NCBI RefSeq assembly: GCF_900021175.1
Contig: NZ_FCOP01000011.1
Span: forward strand, 558,001 to 622,000
Reading direction: 5' to 3'
Origin: Pseudenterobacter timonensis
GTDB lineage: Bacteria; Pseudomonadota; Gammaproteobacteria; Enterobacterales; Enterobacteriaceae
DNA: 64,000 nucleotides
The notes below the pieces were generated by a model. It was not told the DNA's origin. It searched no databases and saw only the letters and a list, made by a program, of their open reading frames with translations. A program made the position numbers and the translations under genes. This document shows positions 39,709-49,279 of the stretch, piece after piece (positions within the stretch are counted from its first letter, which is position 1; every line of letters starts with the position of its first letter).

Positions 39709-39735
39709 AGCCGCTTCTTGAGAAGCGGCTTTTTT
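39709..39735 (+). terminator. rho-independent terminator after mrcB
   Basis: Stem AGCCGCTTCT / AGAAGCGGCT with a TG centre, followed by a run of T (39729-39735). Preceded by an A-run, so it may work in both directions. Confidence 0.9.
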
Positions 39736-39875
39736 ATTGTTCCGGCGCGATGGAAGCGATCATTTTACTAACCTCATTAACCCGCTCTTTTCATCTGGTT
39801 ATTTCTTAAACCCTCACATCCCGCAGGGCCGCATATCGCTTGCTATGGCGGCGGCGTTTCGCATATTATTCTGCC

Positions 39876-39896
39876 TTCATAATAATCATTCTCGTT
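39876..39896 (+). promoter_or_regulatory. candidate Fur box upstream of fhuA
   Basis: TTCATAATAATCATTCTCG resembles the Fur consensus of GATAAT/ATTATC half-sites and lies about 40 bp before the fhuA start. A second partial match (TTATCATTC, about 39901) follows. Iron repression of the fhu operon by Fur is established in E. coli. Confidence 0.7.
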
Positions 39897-39932
39897 TACG
39901 TTATCATTCACTATTCCATCAGAGATATACCA

Positions 39933-42140
39933 ATGGCGCTTTCTAATACTGCTCAGCCAATGAAAACATCGCTGCGTAAAATCGCAGTCGTTGTAGCCAC
40001 AGCGGTTAGCGGCGTGTCCGCTTTTGCCCATGCGGCGGATGTTCCTAAAAAAGAAGATACTATCACCGTCACCGCCGCGCCTGCCGCGCAGGAGAGCCCG
40101 TGGGGACCTGCGCCGACCATCGCCGCGAAACGCACGGCGACGGCGACCAAAACCGACACGCCGATTGAAAAAACGCCCCAGTCTATCTCCGTGGTTACCC
40201 GTGAAGAGATGGATATGAAGCAGCCGACAACGGTCAAACAGGCGCTGGGCTATACGCCAGGCGTGTTTGCCACCCGCGGCAGCTCCTCCACTTATGACGT
40301 GATCTCTATTCGTGGTTTCACCACCTCTTCCACGGTGAACACCAACCAGTATCTCGACGGCATGAAGCTGCAGGGCGACAACTACTCTGAAGCCTCCATG
40401 GACCCCTATTTTCTGGAGCGCGTGGAGCTGATGCGCGGCCCGGTATCGGTGCTCTACGGTAAGAGCAACCCGGGCGGGATCGTCTCGATGGTCAGCAAGC
40501 GCCCGACCACCGAACCGCTGCACGAAATCCAGTTCCAGATGGGGACCAATAACCTCTGGCAGACCGGTTTTGACTTTAGCGATGCTATCGACGACGACGG
40601 CGTCTGGTCCTACCGTCTGACCGGCCTTGGCCGCAGTGAAAACGCCCAGCAGGAGATGGTCAAATCCAGCCGCTACGCGATTGCTCCCTCCTTTAGCTGG
40701 CGTCCGGACGACAAAACCGACTTCACCTTCCTGAGCAACTTCCAGAGCGATCCGGATGCGGGCTACTACGGCTGGGTGCCGCGCGAAGGGACGGTGGTGC
40801 CGTACTATGACGCTAACGGTAAGGCGCATAAAATCCCGACCGACTTCAACGAAGGTGAAGAGAACAACACCATGACCCGCCGCCAGAAGATGGTGGGCTA
40901 TAGCTTCATGCATGAATTTAACGACACCTTCACCGTGCGCCAGAACCTGCGTTACGCGCAGATCAACACGCTCTACCGCTCCGTCTATGGCAACGGCTAC
41001 TCCACGACCGTGCCGGGCCAGATCAACCGCGCCTACGTGCGCTCCGACGAAGCGCTGAATACCTTTACCGTGGATAACCAGCTGCAGTCCAAATTTGCCA
41101 CCGGCGAAGTGGATCACACCCTGCTGACCGGGGTTGACTATCTGCGTATGCGTAACGACATCAACGCGGAATACGGTACCGCTGCGCCGATCGACATTCA
41201 GAACCCGCAGTATGGTAACGCCGACGTCAACGTCAACTTCCCGTACGCGGTGGTGAACCGTCAGGAGCAGACCGGCCTCTACGTGCAGGATCAGGCGGAG
41301 TGGAACAAGTGGGTGCTGACGCTTGGCGGACGCTACGACTTTGCCAAAACGTCTACCCTGACGCGCTCCTCAAACAGCACTTCCGAAGTGAACGACGAGC
41401 AGTTTACCTGGCGCGGTGGCCTGAACTACCTCTTTGATAACGGTATTTCGCCTTATATCAGCTACAGCGAATCCTTTGAGCCGGTCGCGGGTGCCACCAA
41501 AGAGGGTAAACCGTTCGATCCGTCACGCGGCAAGCAGTACGAAGCGGGCGTGAAGTATGTGCCGAAGGATCTGCCGGTCGTGCTGACCGCATCGGTTTAT
41601 CAGCTGACCAAAGATAAAAACCTGACGCCGGACCCGGAAAACAACCAGTTCAGCGTTCAGTCCGGCGAAATCCGCTCGCGCGGCGTTGAGCTGGAGGCGA
41701 AGGCGGCGGTTAACGCCAACGTCAACGTGACCGCCAGCTACACCTTCACCGAGGCGGAATATACCCACGACACGGTCTATGGCGGCAAACGCCCGGCAGA
41801 AATTCCGCGTAACATGGCCTCCCTGTGGGCGGACTACACCTTCCACGAGACGGCGTTAAGCGGCCTGACCGTTGGGGCAGGGGCGCGCTATATCGGCTCG
41901 ACCTCCAGCTTCTACACCACTGCGGACAAGAATAACGAAGCGTTTAACGTAGCGGGCTATACCCTCGCTGATGCCACCATCAAGTACGATCTGGCGCGCT
42001 TCGGCCTGCCGGGCTCCTCCGTGGGCGTGAACGTTAACAACCTGTTCGACCGCGAATATGTCTCCAGCTGCTATCGCGATTACGCCTGCTACTGGGGCGC
42101 AGAACGTCAGATTGTCGCCACGGCGACCTTCCGCTTCTAA
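39933..42140 (+). CDS. fhuA: TonB-dependent ferrichrome receptor FhuA (diverged)
   Basis: 735-aa outer-membrane receptor for ferric hydroxamates. Signal peptide ends AHA; TonB box EDTITVTAAP; plug with YGKSNPGGIVSMVSKRP; 22-strand barrel ending in AERQIVATATFRF with terminal Phe. Plug and barrel are FhuA-like, but extracellular loops differ much from E. coli. The L4 region (about precursor residues 345-365, nt 40970-41040) is short and lacks the cysteine pair, while the C-terminal pair (SCYRDYACYW) is kept. Start at 39933 fits the signal peptide; the upstream extension to 39840 is rejected. Confidence 0.93.
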   Translation: MALSNTAQPMKTSLRKIAVVVATAVSGVSAFAHAADVPKKEDTITVTAAPAAQESPWGPAPTIAAKRTATATKTDTPIEKTPQSISVVTREEMDMKQPTTVKQALGYTPGVFATRGSSSTYDVISIRGFTTSSTVNTNQYLDGMKLQGDNYSEASMDPYFLERVELMRGPVSVLYGKSNPGGIVSMVSKRPTTEPLHEIQFQMGTNNLWQTGFDFSDAIDDDGVWSYRLTGLGRSENAQQEMVKSSRYAIAPSFSWRPDDKTDFTFLSNFQSDPDAGYYGWVPREGTVVPYYDANGKAHKIPTDFNEGEENNTMTRRQKMVGYSFMHEFNDTFTVRQNLRYAQINTLYRSVYGNGYSTTVPGQINRAYVRSDEALNTFTVDNQLQSKFATGEVDHTLLTGVDYLRMRNDINAEYGTAAPIDIQNPQYGNADVNVNFPYAVVNRQEQTGLYVQDQAEWNKWVLTLGGRYDFAKTSTLTRSSNSTSEVNDEQFTWRGGLNYLFDNGISPYISYSESFEPVAGATKEGKPFDPSRGKQYEAGVKYVPKDLPVVLTASVYQLTKDKNLTPDPENNQFSVQSGEIRSRGVELEAKAAVNANVNVTASYTFTEAEYTHDTVYGGKRPAEIPRNMASLWADYTFHETALSGLTVGAGARYIGSTSSFYTTADKNNEAFNVAGYTLADATIKYDLARFGLPGSSVGVNVNNLFDREYVSSCYRDYACYWGAERQIVATATFRF

Positions 42141-42147
42141 TTTTTAT

Positions 42148-42172
42148 GGGCACGGTTCGCCGTGCCCTTTTT
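42148..42172 (+). terminator. attenuator-like hairpin between fhuA and fhuC
   Basis: GGGCACGG / CCGTGCCC stem with a TTCG tetraloop (42148-42167) followed by TTTTT. It sits between fhuA and fhuC in the same operon, so it likely reduces rather than abolishes expression of fhuCDB compared with the abundant receptor. Confidence 0.8.
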
Positions 42173-42187
42173 ATTAAGTTGGCCACT

Positions 42188-42985
42188 ATGCAGGATAATA
42201 AAACGCGCTCCGCTACCACCTTTTCGCTGCAAAACACCTCCTTTCGCGTGCCCGGACGCACTTTGCTGCATCCGCTCTCCCTGACGTTCCCGGCGGGCAA
42301 CGTCACTGGCCTTATCGGCCATAACGGTTCCGGTAAATCAACGTTGCTCAAAATGCTCGGTCGCCACCAGGCGCCTTCCGGGGGCGATATTCTGCTCGAC
42401 GGGCAGCCGCTTGAGAGCTGGGGCAGTAAAGCCTTCGCCCGCAAGGTGGCCTATCTGCCGCAGCAGCTGCCGCCGGCGGAGGGGATGACGGTGCGCGAGC
42501 TGGTGGCGATTGGCCGCTATCCGTGGCACGGCGCGCTGGGACGTTTTGGCGTGGCCGACCGGGAGAAAGTAGACGAGGCGATTGCGCTGGTGGGCTTAAA
42601 GCCGCTGGCTCATCGTCTGGTGGACAGCCTCTCCGGCGGCGAGCGCCAGCGGGCGTGGATTGCGATGCTGGTCGCCCAGGACAGCACCTGTCTGCTGCTC
42701 GATGAACCGACCTCAGCGCTCGATATCGCCCACCAGGTGGATGTGCTGGCGCTGGTGCATCGCCTGAGCCAGCAGCGCGGCCTGACGGTGATTGCGGTGC
42801 TGCATGATATCAACATGGCGGCGCGCTACTGCGACTACCTGGTGGCCCTGCGCGGCGGCGAGATGATCGCCCAGGGCACTCCCGCCGAACTGATGCGCGG
42901 CGAAACGCTGGAGCATATTTACGGTATTCCTATGGGCATCCTGCCTCATCCTGCCGGGGCTGCACCGGTGAGCTTCGTCTATTAA
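42188..42985 (+). CDS. fhuC: ferric hydroxamate ABC transporter ATPase
   Basis: 265 aa from the ATG at 42188 (MQDNKTRSATTFSLQN). Walker A IGHNGSGKST, signature LSGGERQRAW, Walker B CLLLDEPTSALD, H-loop AVLHDINMA. Extremely close to E. coli FhuC. Its stop codon overlaps the fhuD start (TAATG). An earlier ATG (42146) lies inside the hairpin and is rejected. Powers FhuB-mediated uptake; note that fhuB downstream is frameshifted. Confidence 0.97.
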   Translation: MQDNKTRSATTFSLQNTSFRVPGRTLLHPLSLTFPAGNVTGLIGHNGSGKSTLLKMLGRHQAPSGGDILLDGQPLESWGSKAFARKVAYLPQQLPPAEGMTVRELVAIGRYPWHGALGRFGVADREKVDEAIALVGLKPLAHRLVDSLSGGERQRAWIAMLVAQDSTCLLLDEPTSALDIAHQVDVLALVHRLSQQRGLTVIAVLHDINMAARYCDYLVALRGGEMIAQGTPAELMRGETLEHIYGIPMGILPHPAGAAPVSFVY

Positions 42986-43875
42986 TGCTGGATTCATTCT
43001 TTTTAAGCCGCCGTCGCCTGCTGACGGCGATGGCCCTCTCGCCGCTGCTGCTGAAAACGGGCAACGCCCGGGCGGCGGCCATCGACCCGCACCGCATCGT
43101 CGCCCTGGAGTGGCTGCCGGTGGAACTGCTGCTTGCGCTCGGCATCACCCCTTACGGCGTGGCGGATGTCCCTAACTACACCCTGTGGGTCAACGAGCCC
43201 CGGCTGCCGGATTCAGTTATCGATATCGGCCTGCGTACCGAGCCGAACCTGGAGCTGCTGACCCAGATGAACCCCTCGTGGCTGGTCTGGTCGGCGGGCT
43301 ATGGCCCCTCGCCGGAAAAACTGGCCCGTATCGCCCCCGGTCGCGGATTTACCTTCAGCGATGGTAAACAGCCCCTCGCCATGGCGCGCCGCTCCCTAAA
43401 CGAGATGGCGCAGATCCTGGGACTTCAGGCAGCGGCGAAGCGCCATCTGGATGACTTTGACGCGCAGATAGAGGCCCTGAAGCCGCGCTTTGCCGCCCGG
43501 GGCGATCGTCCGCTGCTGATGGTGACGCTGCTGGATGCCCGGCATATGCTGGTGTTCGGTAAAAACTGTCTCTTCCAGGAGGTGCTGGATCGCTTTGGCA
43601 TCCGCAACGCCTGGGAAGGGGAGATGACCTTCTGGGGCAGCACGGCGGTGGGTATCGATCGGCTGGCGGCCTTCCGGGATGTGGATGTGCTCTGCTTCGA
43701 CCACGGCAACCAGCGTGAGATGCAGGCGCTGATGGCGACACCGCTATGGCAGGCGATGCCCTTTGTCCGGGAAGGGCGCTTCCAGCGCGTACCGGCGGTC
43801 TGGTTCTATGGCGCGACGCTCTCGGCGCTCCATTTCTCGCGCGTGCTTGACGGCGCGCTGGGAGGAAAAGCATGA
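42985..43875 (+). CDS. fhuD: ferric hydroxamate periplasmic binding protein
   Basis: 296 aa with a twin-arginine-type signal (SRRRLLTAMALSPLLL, cut after ARA). Two-lobed class III binding protein with the ALEWLPVELLLALGITP start and the conserved WSAGYGPSPEKL segment. It delivers ferrichrome-type siderophores to FhuB. Translationally coupled to fhuC and overlapping fhuB by 4 bp (ATGA). Confidence 0.96.
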   Translation: MLDSFFLSRRRLLTAMALSPLLLKTGNARAAAIDPHRIVALEWLPVELLLALGITPYGVADVPNYTLWVNEPRLPDSVIDIGLRTEPNLELLTQMNPSWLVWSAGYGPSPEKLARIAPGRGFTFSDGKQPLAMARRSLNEMAQILGLQAAAKRHLDDFDAQIEALKPRFAARGDRPLLMVTLLDARHMLVFGKNCLFQEVLDRFGIRNAWEGEMTFWGSTAVGIDRLAAFRDVDVLCFDHGNQREMQALMATPLWQAMPFVREGRFQRVPAVWFYGATLSALHFSRVLDGALGGKA

Positions 43876-45888
43876 GTACGCGTATCGCGCGTTTCCCGGT
43901 GCTGCTGCTGGCGCTGCTGGTGATAGCAGGCGTTGCCCTGACCGGCTTTAACCTCTCCGTGGCGCTGCCGCGCGACCAGTGGGGGCAGGCTCTCACCCGC
44001 CCCGATATTAATCAGATTTCGCAGATGCTGTTCCACTACAGCCTGCTGCCGCGCCTGACCATTTCCCTGCTGGTCGGGGCCGGGCTGGGGCTGGTTGGCG
44101 TGCTGTTCCAGCAGGTGCTGCGTAACCCCCTGGCGGAGCCGACCACCCTCGGCGTGGCGACCGGGGCGCAGCTGGGCATCACCATTACCACGCTCTGGTC
44201 GCTGCCAGGCGTGTTAACCACCCAGTTTGCCGCGCTGGCGGGAGCCTGCATCGTCGGGGCGCTGGTCTTTGGCGTGGCCTGGGGCAAGCGCGTGTCGCCG
44301 GTGACGCTGATTCTGGCCGGGCTGGTGGTAAGCCTCTACTGCGGGGCGATTAACCAGCTGCTGGTGCTGTTTCATCACGACCAGCTGCAAAGCATGTTCC
44401 TGTGGAGCACCGGCACGCTGACGCAAACCGACTGGAGCGTCGTCCAGCGGCTGTGGCCGCAGCTGCTCGGCGGCGTGCTGCTGACGCTGCTGCTGCTGCG
44501 CCCGCTCACGCTGATGGGGCTTGACGACGGCGTGGCGCGCAATCTGGGGCTGGCGCTCTCCCTGGCGCGGCTGGCGGCGCTGGCGCTGGCGATTGTGATT
44601 AGCGCGCTGCTGGTAAATGCGGTGGGGATCATCGGTTTTATCGGCCTGTTTGCGCCGCTGCTGGCGAAGATGCTGGGCGCCCGCCGCCTGCTGGCGCGCC
44701 TGATGCTGGCGCCGCTTATCGGGGCGCTGATCCTCTGGCTTTCCGATCAGGTGGTGCTCTGGCTTACGCGCGTCTGGATGGAGATCTCCACCGGGTCGGT
44801 AACGGCGCTGATCGGCGCGCCGCTGCTGCTCTGGCTGCTGCCGCGCCTGCGCAGTATGACCGCCCCGGCGATGAATGCGGGGGATAAAGTTTATGCCGAG
44901 CGCCAGCATATCCTGGGCTACGCTCTCGCCGGGCTGGCGGTGCTGGTTATCGCCGTGCTGGTCACGCTCACGCTGGGGCGCGACGCCGCGGGCTGGCACT
45001 GGGCGACCGGCGAGACGCTGAACGCGCTGCTGGAGTGGCGCTGGCCCAGGCTCTTTACCGCGCTGATCGCAGGCGTGATGCTGGCGGTGGCGGGCTGTAT
45101 TATTCAGCGCCTGACGGGCAACCCCATGGCCAGCCCGGAAGTGCTGGGCATCAGCTCCGGCGCGGCGTTTGGCGTGGTGCTGATGCTCTTCTTCGTACCG
45201 GGCGACGCCTTTAGCTGGCTGATGCCAGCGGGGAGCCTGGGGGCCGCTGCGACGCTATTGATCATTATGGTGGCTGCCGGGCGCGGCGGCTTCTCCCCGC
45301 AGCGAATGCTGCTGGCGGGGATGGCGCTGAGCACCGCGTTCACCATGCTGCTGATGATGCTGCAGGCGAGCGGCGACCCACGTATGGCGCAGATCCTGAC
45401 GTGGATTTCAGGCTCTACCTACGGCGCAACGGGGGCGCAGGTGCTGCATACGGGCGCGGCGATGATCGTGCTGCTGGCGATTGTGCCGCTCTGCCGCCGC
45501 TGGATGACTATTCTGCCGCTGGGCGGCGAGACGGCGCGTGCGGTGGGCATGGCGCTGACGCCCGCGCGGCTTGGCCTGCTGCTGCTGGCTGACGCCCGCG
45601 CGGCTTGGCCTGCTGCTGCTGGCCGCCTGCCTGACCGCCGCGGCCACCATGACCATCGGTCCGCTGAGCTTTGTCGGCCTGATGGCGCCGCATATCGCGC
45701 GGATGATGGGGTTTCGCCGGACGATGCCGCACATCGTGATGTCGGCGTTAACAGGAGGGGTAATGCTGGTCTTTGCCGACTGGTGCGGGCGAATGCTGAT
45801 GTTCCCCTATCAGATCCCGGCAGGACTGCTGTCGACCTTTATCGGAGCGCCCTATTTTATTTATCTCTTGAGAAAGCAGAGTCGATAA
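43872..45888 (+). pseudogene. fhuB: ferric hydroxamate permease fhuB, frameshifted by 34-bp tandem duplication
   Basis: FhuB is a double-length permease with two 10-helix halves. The frame from 43872 follows E. coli FhuB to about residue 573 (LPLGGETARAVGMALTPARL), then hits a second copy of a 34-bp block and shifts frame. The read-through product loses the last roughly 85 residues, including FVGLMAPHIARM, and runs on to 45986 as 704 aa of unrelated sequence. The correct C-terminus (LTAAATMTIGPLSFVGLMAP ... YLLRKQSR) is present in the +1 frame up to 45888. Removing 34 bp gives exactly 660 codons, the E. coli length. Probably inactive unless the repeat is lost again. A sequencing or assembly error cannot be excluded. 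Confidence 0.9.
45554..45623 (+). repeat. 34-bp tandem duplication in fhuB
   Basis: Bases 45554-45587 and 45588-45621 are identical (unit starts GCTGACGCCCGCG and ends CTGCTGCTG), with two more matching bases beyond. The length is not a multiple of three, which causes the fhuB frameshift. Confidence 0.97.
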
Positions 45889-45892
45889 AAAA

Positions 45893-45922
45893 AGCCGGGT
45901 GGCGGCTTCGCCTTACCCGGCC
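45893..45922. repeat. REP element between fhuB and hemL
   Basis: Single REP palindrome AGCCGGGTGGCGGC ... TTACCCGGCC between the convergent fhuB and hemL genes, preceded by an A-run. It can act as a terminator for hemL transcripts. Confidence 0.85.
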
Positions 45923-45939
45923 TGTATTGCTGAAACGGC

Positions 45940-47220
45940 TTACAATTTTCCGAACGCCCTGCGCGCCGCGTCGATGGTGTTATTGATATCCTCTTCGCTG
46001 TGCGCTACCGACATAAAGCCCGCCTCGAACGCCGACGGCGCGAGATAGACTCCTTCCTCCAGCATCAGGTGGAAGAAGCGTTTGAAGCGTTCGACGTCGC
46101 ACTTCACCACATCCTGATAGCAGGTGACGCTCGCGGCGTCGGTAAAGAAGAGGCCGAACATGCCGCCGACGTGGTTTACCACCAGCGGAATACCGGCCTC
46201 TTTCGCCGCCTCCAGCAGGCCGTTCGCCAGCTGGGTGGTGCGCGCTTCCAGCGTCGCGTGGATGCCCGGCTGCGCCACCTCGGTCAGGCAGGCGTAACCG
46301 GCCGCCATGGCGATCGGGTTGCCGGAGAGGGTGCCCGCCTGATAGACCGGGCCGGTTGGCGCCAGGGCGTCCATCACCTCTTTGCGTCCACCAAAGGCAC
46401 CCACCGGCATACCGCCGCCGATGATCTTACCGAGACAGGTCAGATCCGGTACGACGCCATAGTAAGACTGGGCCCCGGCCAGCGCGACGCGAAAACCGGT
46501 CATCACTTCGTCGATAATCAGCAGCGCGCCAAACTCGTCGCACAGGGCGCGCAGGCCCGGCAGGAAGTCCGGCTGCGGCGGGATGCAGTTCATATTGCCC
46601 GCCACCGGCTCAACGATGATGCAGGCGATCTCCTGCGGGTACTGCTCAAAGGCGGCCCGTACGGAGTCGAGATCGTTATAGGTGCAGGTAAGGGTGTGCT
46701 TCGCTAAATCTGCCGGTACCCCCGGCGAGTTCGGCTGGCCGAGCGTCAGCGCGCCGGAACCTGCTTTCACCAGCAGGCAGTCGGCGTGGCCGTGGTAGCA
46801 GCCTTCGAACTTAACGATCTTATCGCGCCCGGTAAAGCCGCGCGCCAGACGAATGGCGCTCATGGTCGCTTCGGTACCGGAGTTAACCATTCGCACCATA
46901 TCCATCGTCGGCACCAGCTCAGTCACCAGCGCCGCCATTTTGACCTCCATCTCGGTCGGCGCGCCAAAGCTCAGGCCGCGCTGCGCCGCTTCAATCACCG
47001 CATTGCGGATAGCCGGATGGTTGTGGCCCAGCACCATCGGCCCCCAGGAGCCGACATAATCGATATAGGCTTTGCCATCGACATCATACAGATACGCGCC
47101 GTCCGCACGTTCAATAAACAGCGGCGTGCCGCCTACGCCGGTAAAGGCGCGGACCGGGGAGTTTACGCCGCCCGGGATCAGCTCGCGCGCAGCGCTGTAG
47201 AGATTTTCAGACTTGCTCAT
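45940..47220 (-). CDS. hemL: glutamate-1-semialdehyde 2,1-aminomutase
   Basis: PLP enzyme forming 5-aminolevulinate for heme. 426 aa starting [26 protein letters not shown]. Class III aminotransferase features: [13 protein letters not shown], the catalytic Lys in [16 protein letters not shown] and [10 protein letters not shown]. Monocistronic; its stop is near a REP element that it shares with fhuB. Full length compared with E. coli (426). Confidence 0.98.
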   Translation of the reverse strand: MSKSENLYSAARELIPGGVNSPVRAFTGVGGTPLFIERADGAYLYDVDGKAYIDYVGSWGPMVLGHNHPAIRNAVIEAAQRGLSFGAPTEMEVKMAALVTELVPTMDMVRMVNSGTEATMSAIRLARGFTGRDKIVKFEGCYHGHADCLLVKAGSGALTLGQPNSPGVPADLAKHTLTCTYNDLDSVRAAFEQYPQEIACIIVEPVAGNMNCIPPQPDFLPGLRALCDEFGALLIIDEVMTGFRVALAGAQSYYGVVPDLTCLGKIIGGGMPVGAFGGRKEVMDALAPTGPVYQAGTLSGNPIAMAAGYACLTEVAQPGIHATLEARTTQLANGLLEAAKEAGIPLVVNHVGGMFGLFFTDAASVTCYQDVVKCDVERFKRFFHLMLEEGVYLAPSAFEAGFMSVAHSEEDINNTIDAARRAFGKL

Positions 47221-47396
47221 GGCGTCGTTCCTGGTTCGTATAAAATCAAAACCCTCATTCTATGTGATTCCGTCAGGGTTATGAAAGATTTGCCCGGCGG
47301 AATCATTACAGACTTTAATTATTTTCAGGGCGACGCACGCTCCCGGGGCCGCTAAAATGCGCGCAGATTTTTTTTGTATGACTAATCAGATAAGCG

Positions 47397-48797
47397 ATGA
47401 AAGCTGAATTTTCCTCTTTTGAACAACAGCAGTTTGCCCGCAGACGACGTCGGGCCAGCATCCGGCGACTGTTAAACCGCGATAAAACGCCGCTGGCGAT
47501 TTTATGTGCGGCGGCGGTGGTCGGTACGGTCGCGGGCCTGGTGGGGGTCGCCTTTGAGCGGGCGGTGAACGCGGTGCTTGCCTGGCGGGTAGGCAAGCTT
47601 GCGGAGATGGCGCACAACCCCTGGCTCGTCTGGCCGATGGCGTTTATTTTATCCGCCTGCCTGGCAATGGTGGGCTACGTGCTGGTGCGTAAATATGCCC
47701 CCGAGGCGGGCGGCTCGGGCATCCCGGAAATCGAGGGCGCGCTGGAGGAGCTGCGTCCGGTCCGCTGGTGGCGAGTCATCCCGGTGAAGTTTATCGGCGG
47801 AATGGGCACCCTCGGCGCGGGGATGGTGCTGGGGCGCGAAGGGCCGACGGTACAGCTCGGCGGCAACGTGGGACGCATGGTGGGCGACATCTTTCGCATG
47901 CGCAGCGCAGAGGCGCGCCATACGCTGCTGGCGACAGGGGCGGCGGCGGGGCTCTCCGCCGCCTTTAACGCGCCGCTGGCGGGCATTCTCTTTATCATAG
48001 AGGAGATGCGCGCCCAGTTTCGCTATAACCTTATCTCTATTAAGGCGGTTTTTACCGGCGTAATTATGTCGAGCATCGTCTTTCGCCTCTTCAACGGCGA
48101 AGGGGCGGTGATCGAGGTAGGTAAGCTGACGAATGCGCCGGTGAATACGCTCTGGCTCTATCTCATTCTGGGGATGATTTTCGGCATCGTCGGCCCGCTG
48201 TTCAACGCCCTCATTATCCGTATGCAGGATATGTTTCAGCGCCTTCACGGTGGCAATACCACTCGCTGGGTATTGATTGGCGGCCTGCTGGGCGGGATGT
48301 GCGGAGTGCTGGGGCTGATTGAGCCGCAGGCGGCAGGAGGGGGATTCAGCCTGATCCCGCAGGCGGCGGCGGGCGAGTTTAGCATCGGGCTGCTGCTCTT
48401 TTTCTTTATCAGCCGCGTGATCACCACGGTACTCTGCTTCTCCTCCGGCGCGCCGGGGGGGATCTTCGCTCCGATGCTGGCGCTGGGAACGTTGCTGGGG
48501 ACGGCATTTGGGATGGCGATGGCGGCGGGCTTCCCGGCTTATCACCTTGAAGCAGGCACTTTTGCGGTCGCGGGCATGGGGGCGTTGCTCGCCGCCTCCC
48601 TGCGCGCGCCGCTCACCGGCATTGTGCTGGTGCTGGAGATGACCGACAATTACCAGCTCATTTTGCCAATGATCATCACCTGTCTTGGCGCAACACTGTT
48701 AGCCCAGTTCCTGGGCGGGCAGCCGCTCTACTCCACGATCCTGGCGCGCACCCTGGCAAAGCAGGAGGCGGAACAGGCGGCGAAGCAGAATACTTGA
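47397..48797 (+). CDS. clcA: H+/Cl- exchange transporter ClcA
   Basis: 466-aa CLC antiporter involved in extreme acid resistance. Ion-path motifs: [20 protein letters not shown] (gating Glu), and [14 protein letters not shown]. The internal proton-transfer Glu is in the EEMRAQFRY region. About 18 membrane helices in the usual inverted repeat. The N-terminus and the loop [19 protein letters not shown] differ from E. coli, the core is conserved. Divergent from hemL, followed by erpA. Confidence 0.96.
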   Translation: MKAEFSSFEQQQFARRRRRASIRRLLNRDKTPLAILCAAAVVGTVAGLVGVAFERAVNAVLAWRVGKLAEMAHNPWLVWPMAFILSACLAMVGYVLVRKYAPEAGGSGIPEIEGALEELRPVRWWRVIPVKFIGGMGTLGAGMVLGREGPTVQLGGNVGRMVGDIFRMRSAEARHTLLATGAAAGLSAAFNAPLAGILFIIEEMRAQFRYNLISIKAVFTGVIMSSIVFRLFNGEGAVIEVGKLTNAPVNTLWLYLILGMIFGIVGPLFNALIIRMQDMFQRLHGGNTTRWVLIGGLLGGMCGVLGLIEPQAAGGGFSLIPQAAAGEFSIGLLLFFFISRVITTVLCFSSGAPGGIFAPMLALGTLLGTAFGMAMAAGFPAYHLEAGTFAVAGMGALLAASLRAPLTGIVLVLEMTDNYQLILPMIITCLGATLLAQFLGGQPLYSTILARTLAKQEAEQAAKQNT

Positions 48798-48882
48798 ATG
48801 AAATACCAGGGTATTAGATAATGAACAAAAGAGTTGGGTATTTTTTAAACCGACTCAGTAGCAGTATTCACGGGAGCAAAAA

Positions 48883-49227
48883 ATGAGTGATGACGTAGCG
48901 CTGCCGCTGCAGTTTACCGAAGCCGCAGCCAAAAAAGTAAAAAGCCTGATTGCCGATGAGGACAATCCTGAGCTGAAACTGCGTGTCTATATTACCGGCG
49001 GCGGCTGTAGCGGCTTCCAGTACGGTTTTACCTTCGACGATCAGGTAAACGAAGGGGATATGACCATTGAGAAGCAGGGCGTCGCGCTGGTCGTTGACCC
49101 GATGAGCCTGCAGTATCTGGTCGGCGGCGCGGTGGATTATACCGAAGGGCTGGAAGGTTCCCGCTTTGTGGTAACCAACCCGAACGCGAAAAGCACCTGC
49201 GGGTGTGGCTCCTCGTTCAGCATCTGA
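48883..49227 (+). CDS. erpA: A-type iron-sulfur carrier ErpA
   Basis: 114 aa. Delivers Fe-S clusters, essential for IspG/IspH in E. coli. Three cluster cysteines: [11 protein letters not shown] and the C-terminal [11 protein letters not shown]. Start ATG at 48883 behind GGGAGCAAAAA. The 85-bp upstream spacer is AT-rich and presumably has its own promoter; IscR control is known in E. coli but I cannot assign the site firmly. Confidence 0.97.
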   Translation: MSDDVALPLQFTEAAAKKVKSLIADEDNPELKLRVYITGGGCSGFQYGFTFDDQVNEGDMTIEKQGVALVVDPMSLQYLVGGAVDYTEGLEGSRFVVTNPNAKSTCGCGSSFSI

Positions 49228-49247
49228 TGCTGACAGCTGGACAGACA

Positions 49248-49274
49248 AAAACGGCAACCTCGGGTTGCCGTTTT
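49248..49274. terminator. bidirectional terminator between erpA and yadS
   Basis: Perfect 12-bp stem AAAACGGCAACC / GGTTGCCGTTTT with a TCG loop, flanked by A and T runs, between convergent erpA and yadS. Confidence 0.93.
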
Positions 49275-49279
49275 GCTTT

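Noticed and set aside
39840..39932. 31-residue N-terminal extension of FhuA
   Set aside because: It would cover the Fur box and precede a normal signal peptide, so the ATG at 39933 is the start.
39843..41117. 424-codon open frame antisense to fhuA
   Set aside because: Composition typical of a shadow frame and it overlaps the fhuA promoter; no motif recognised.
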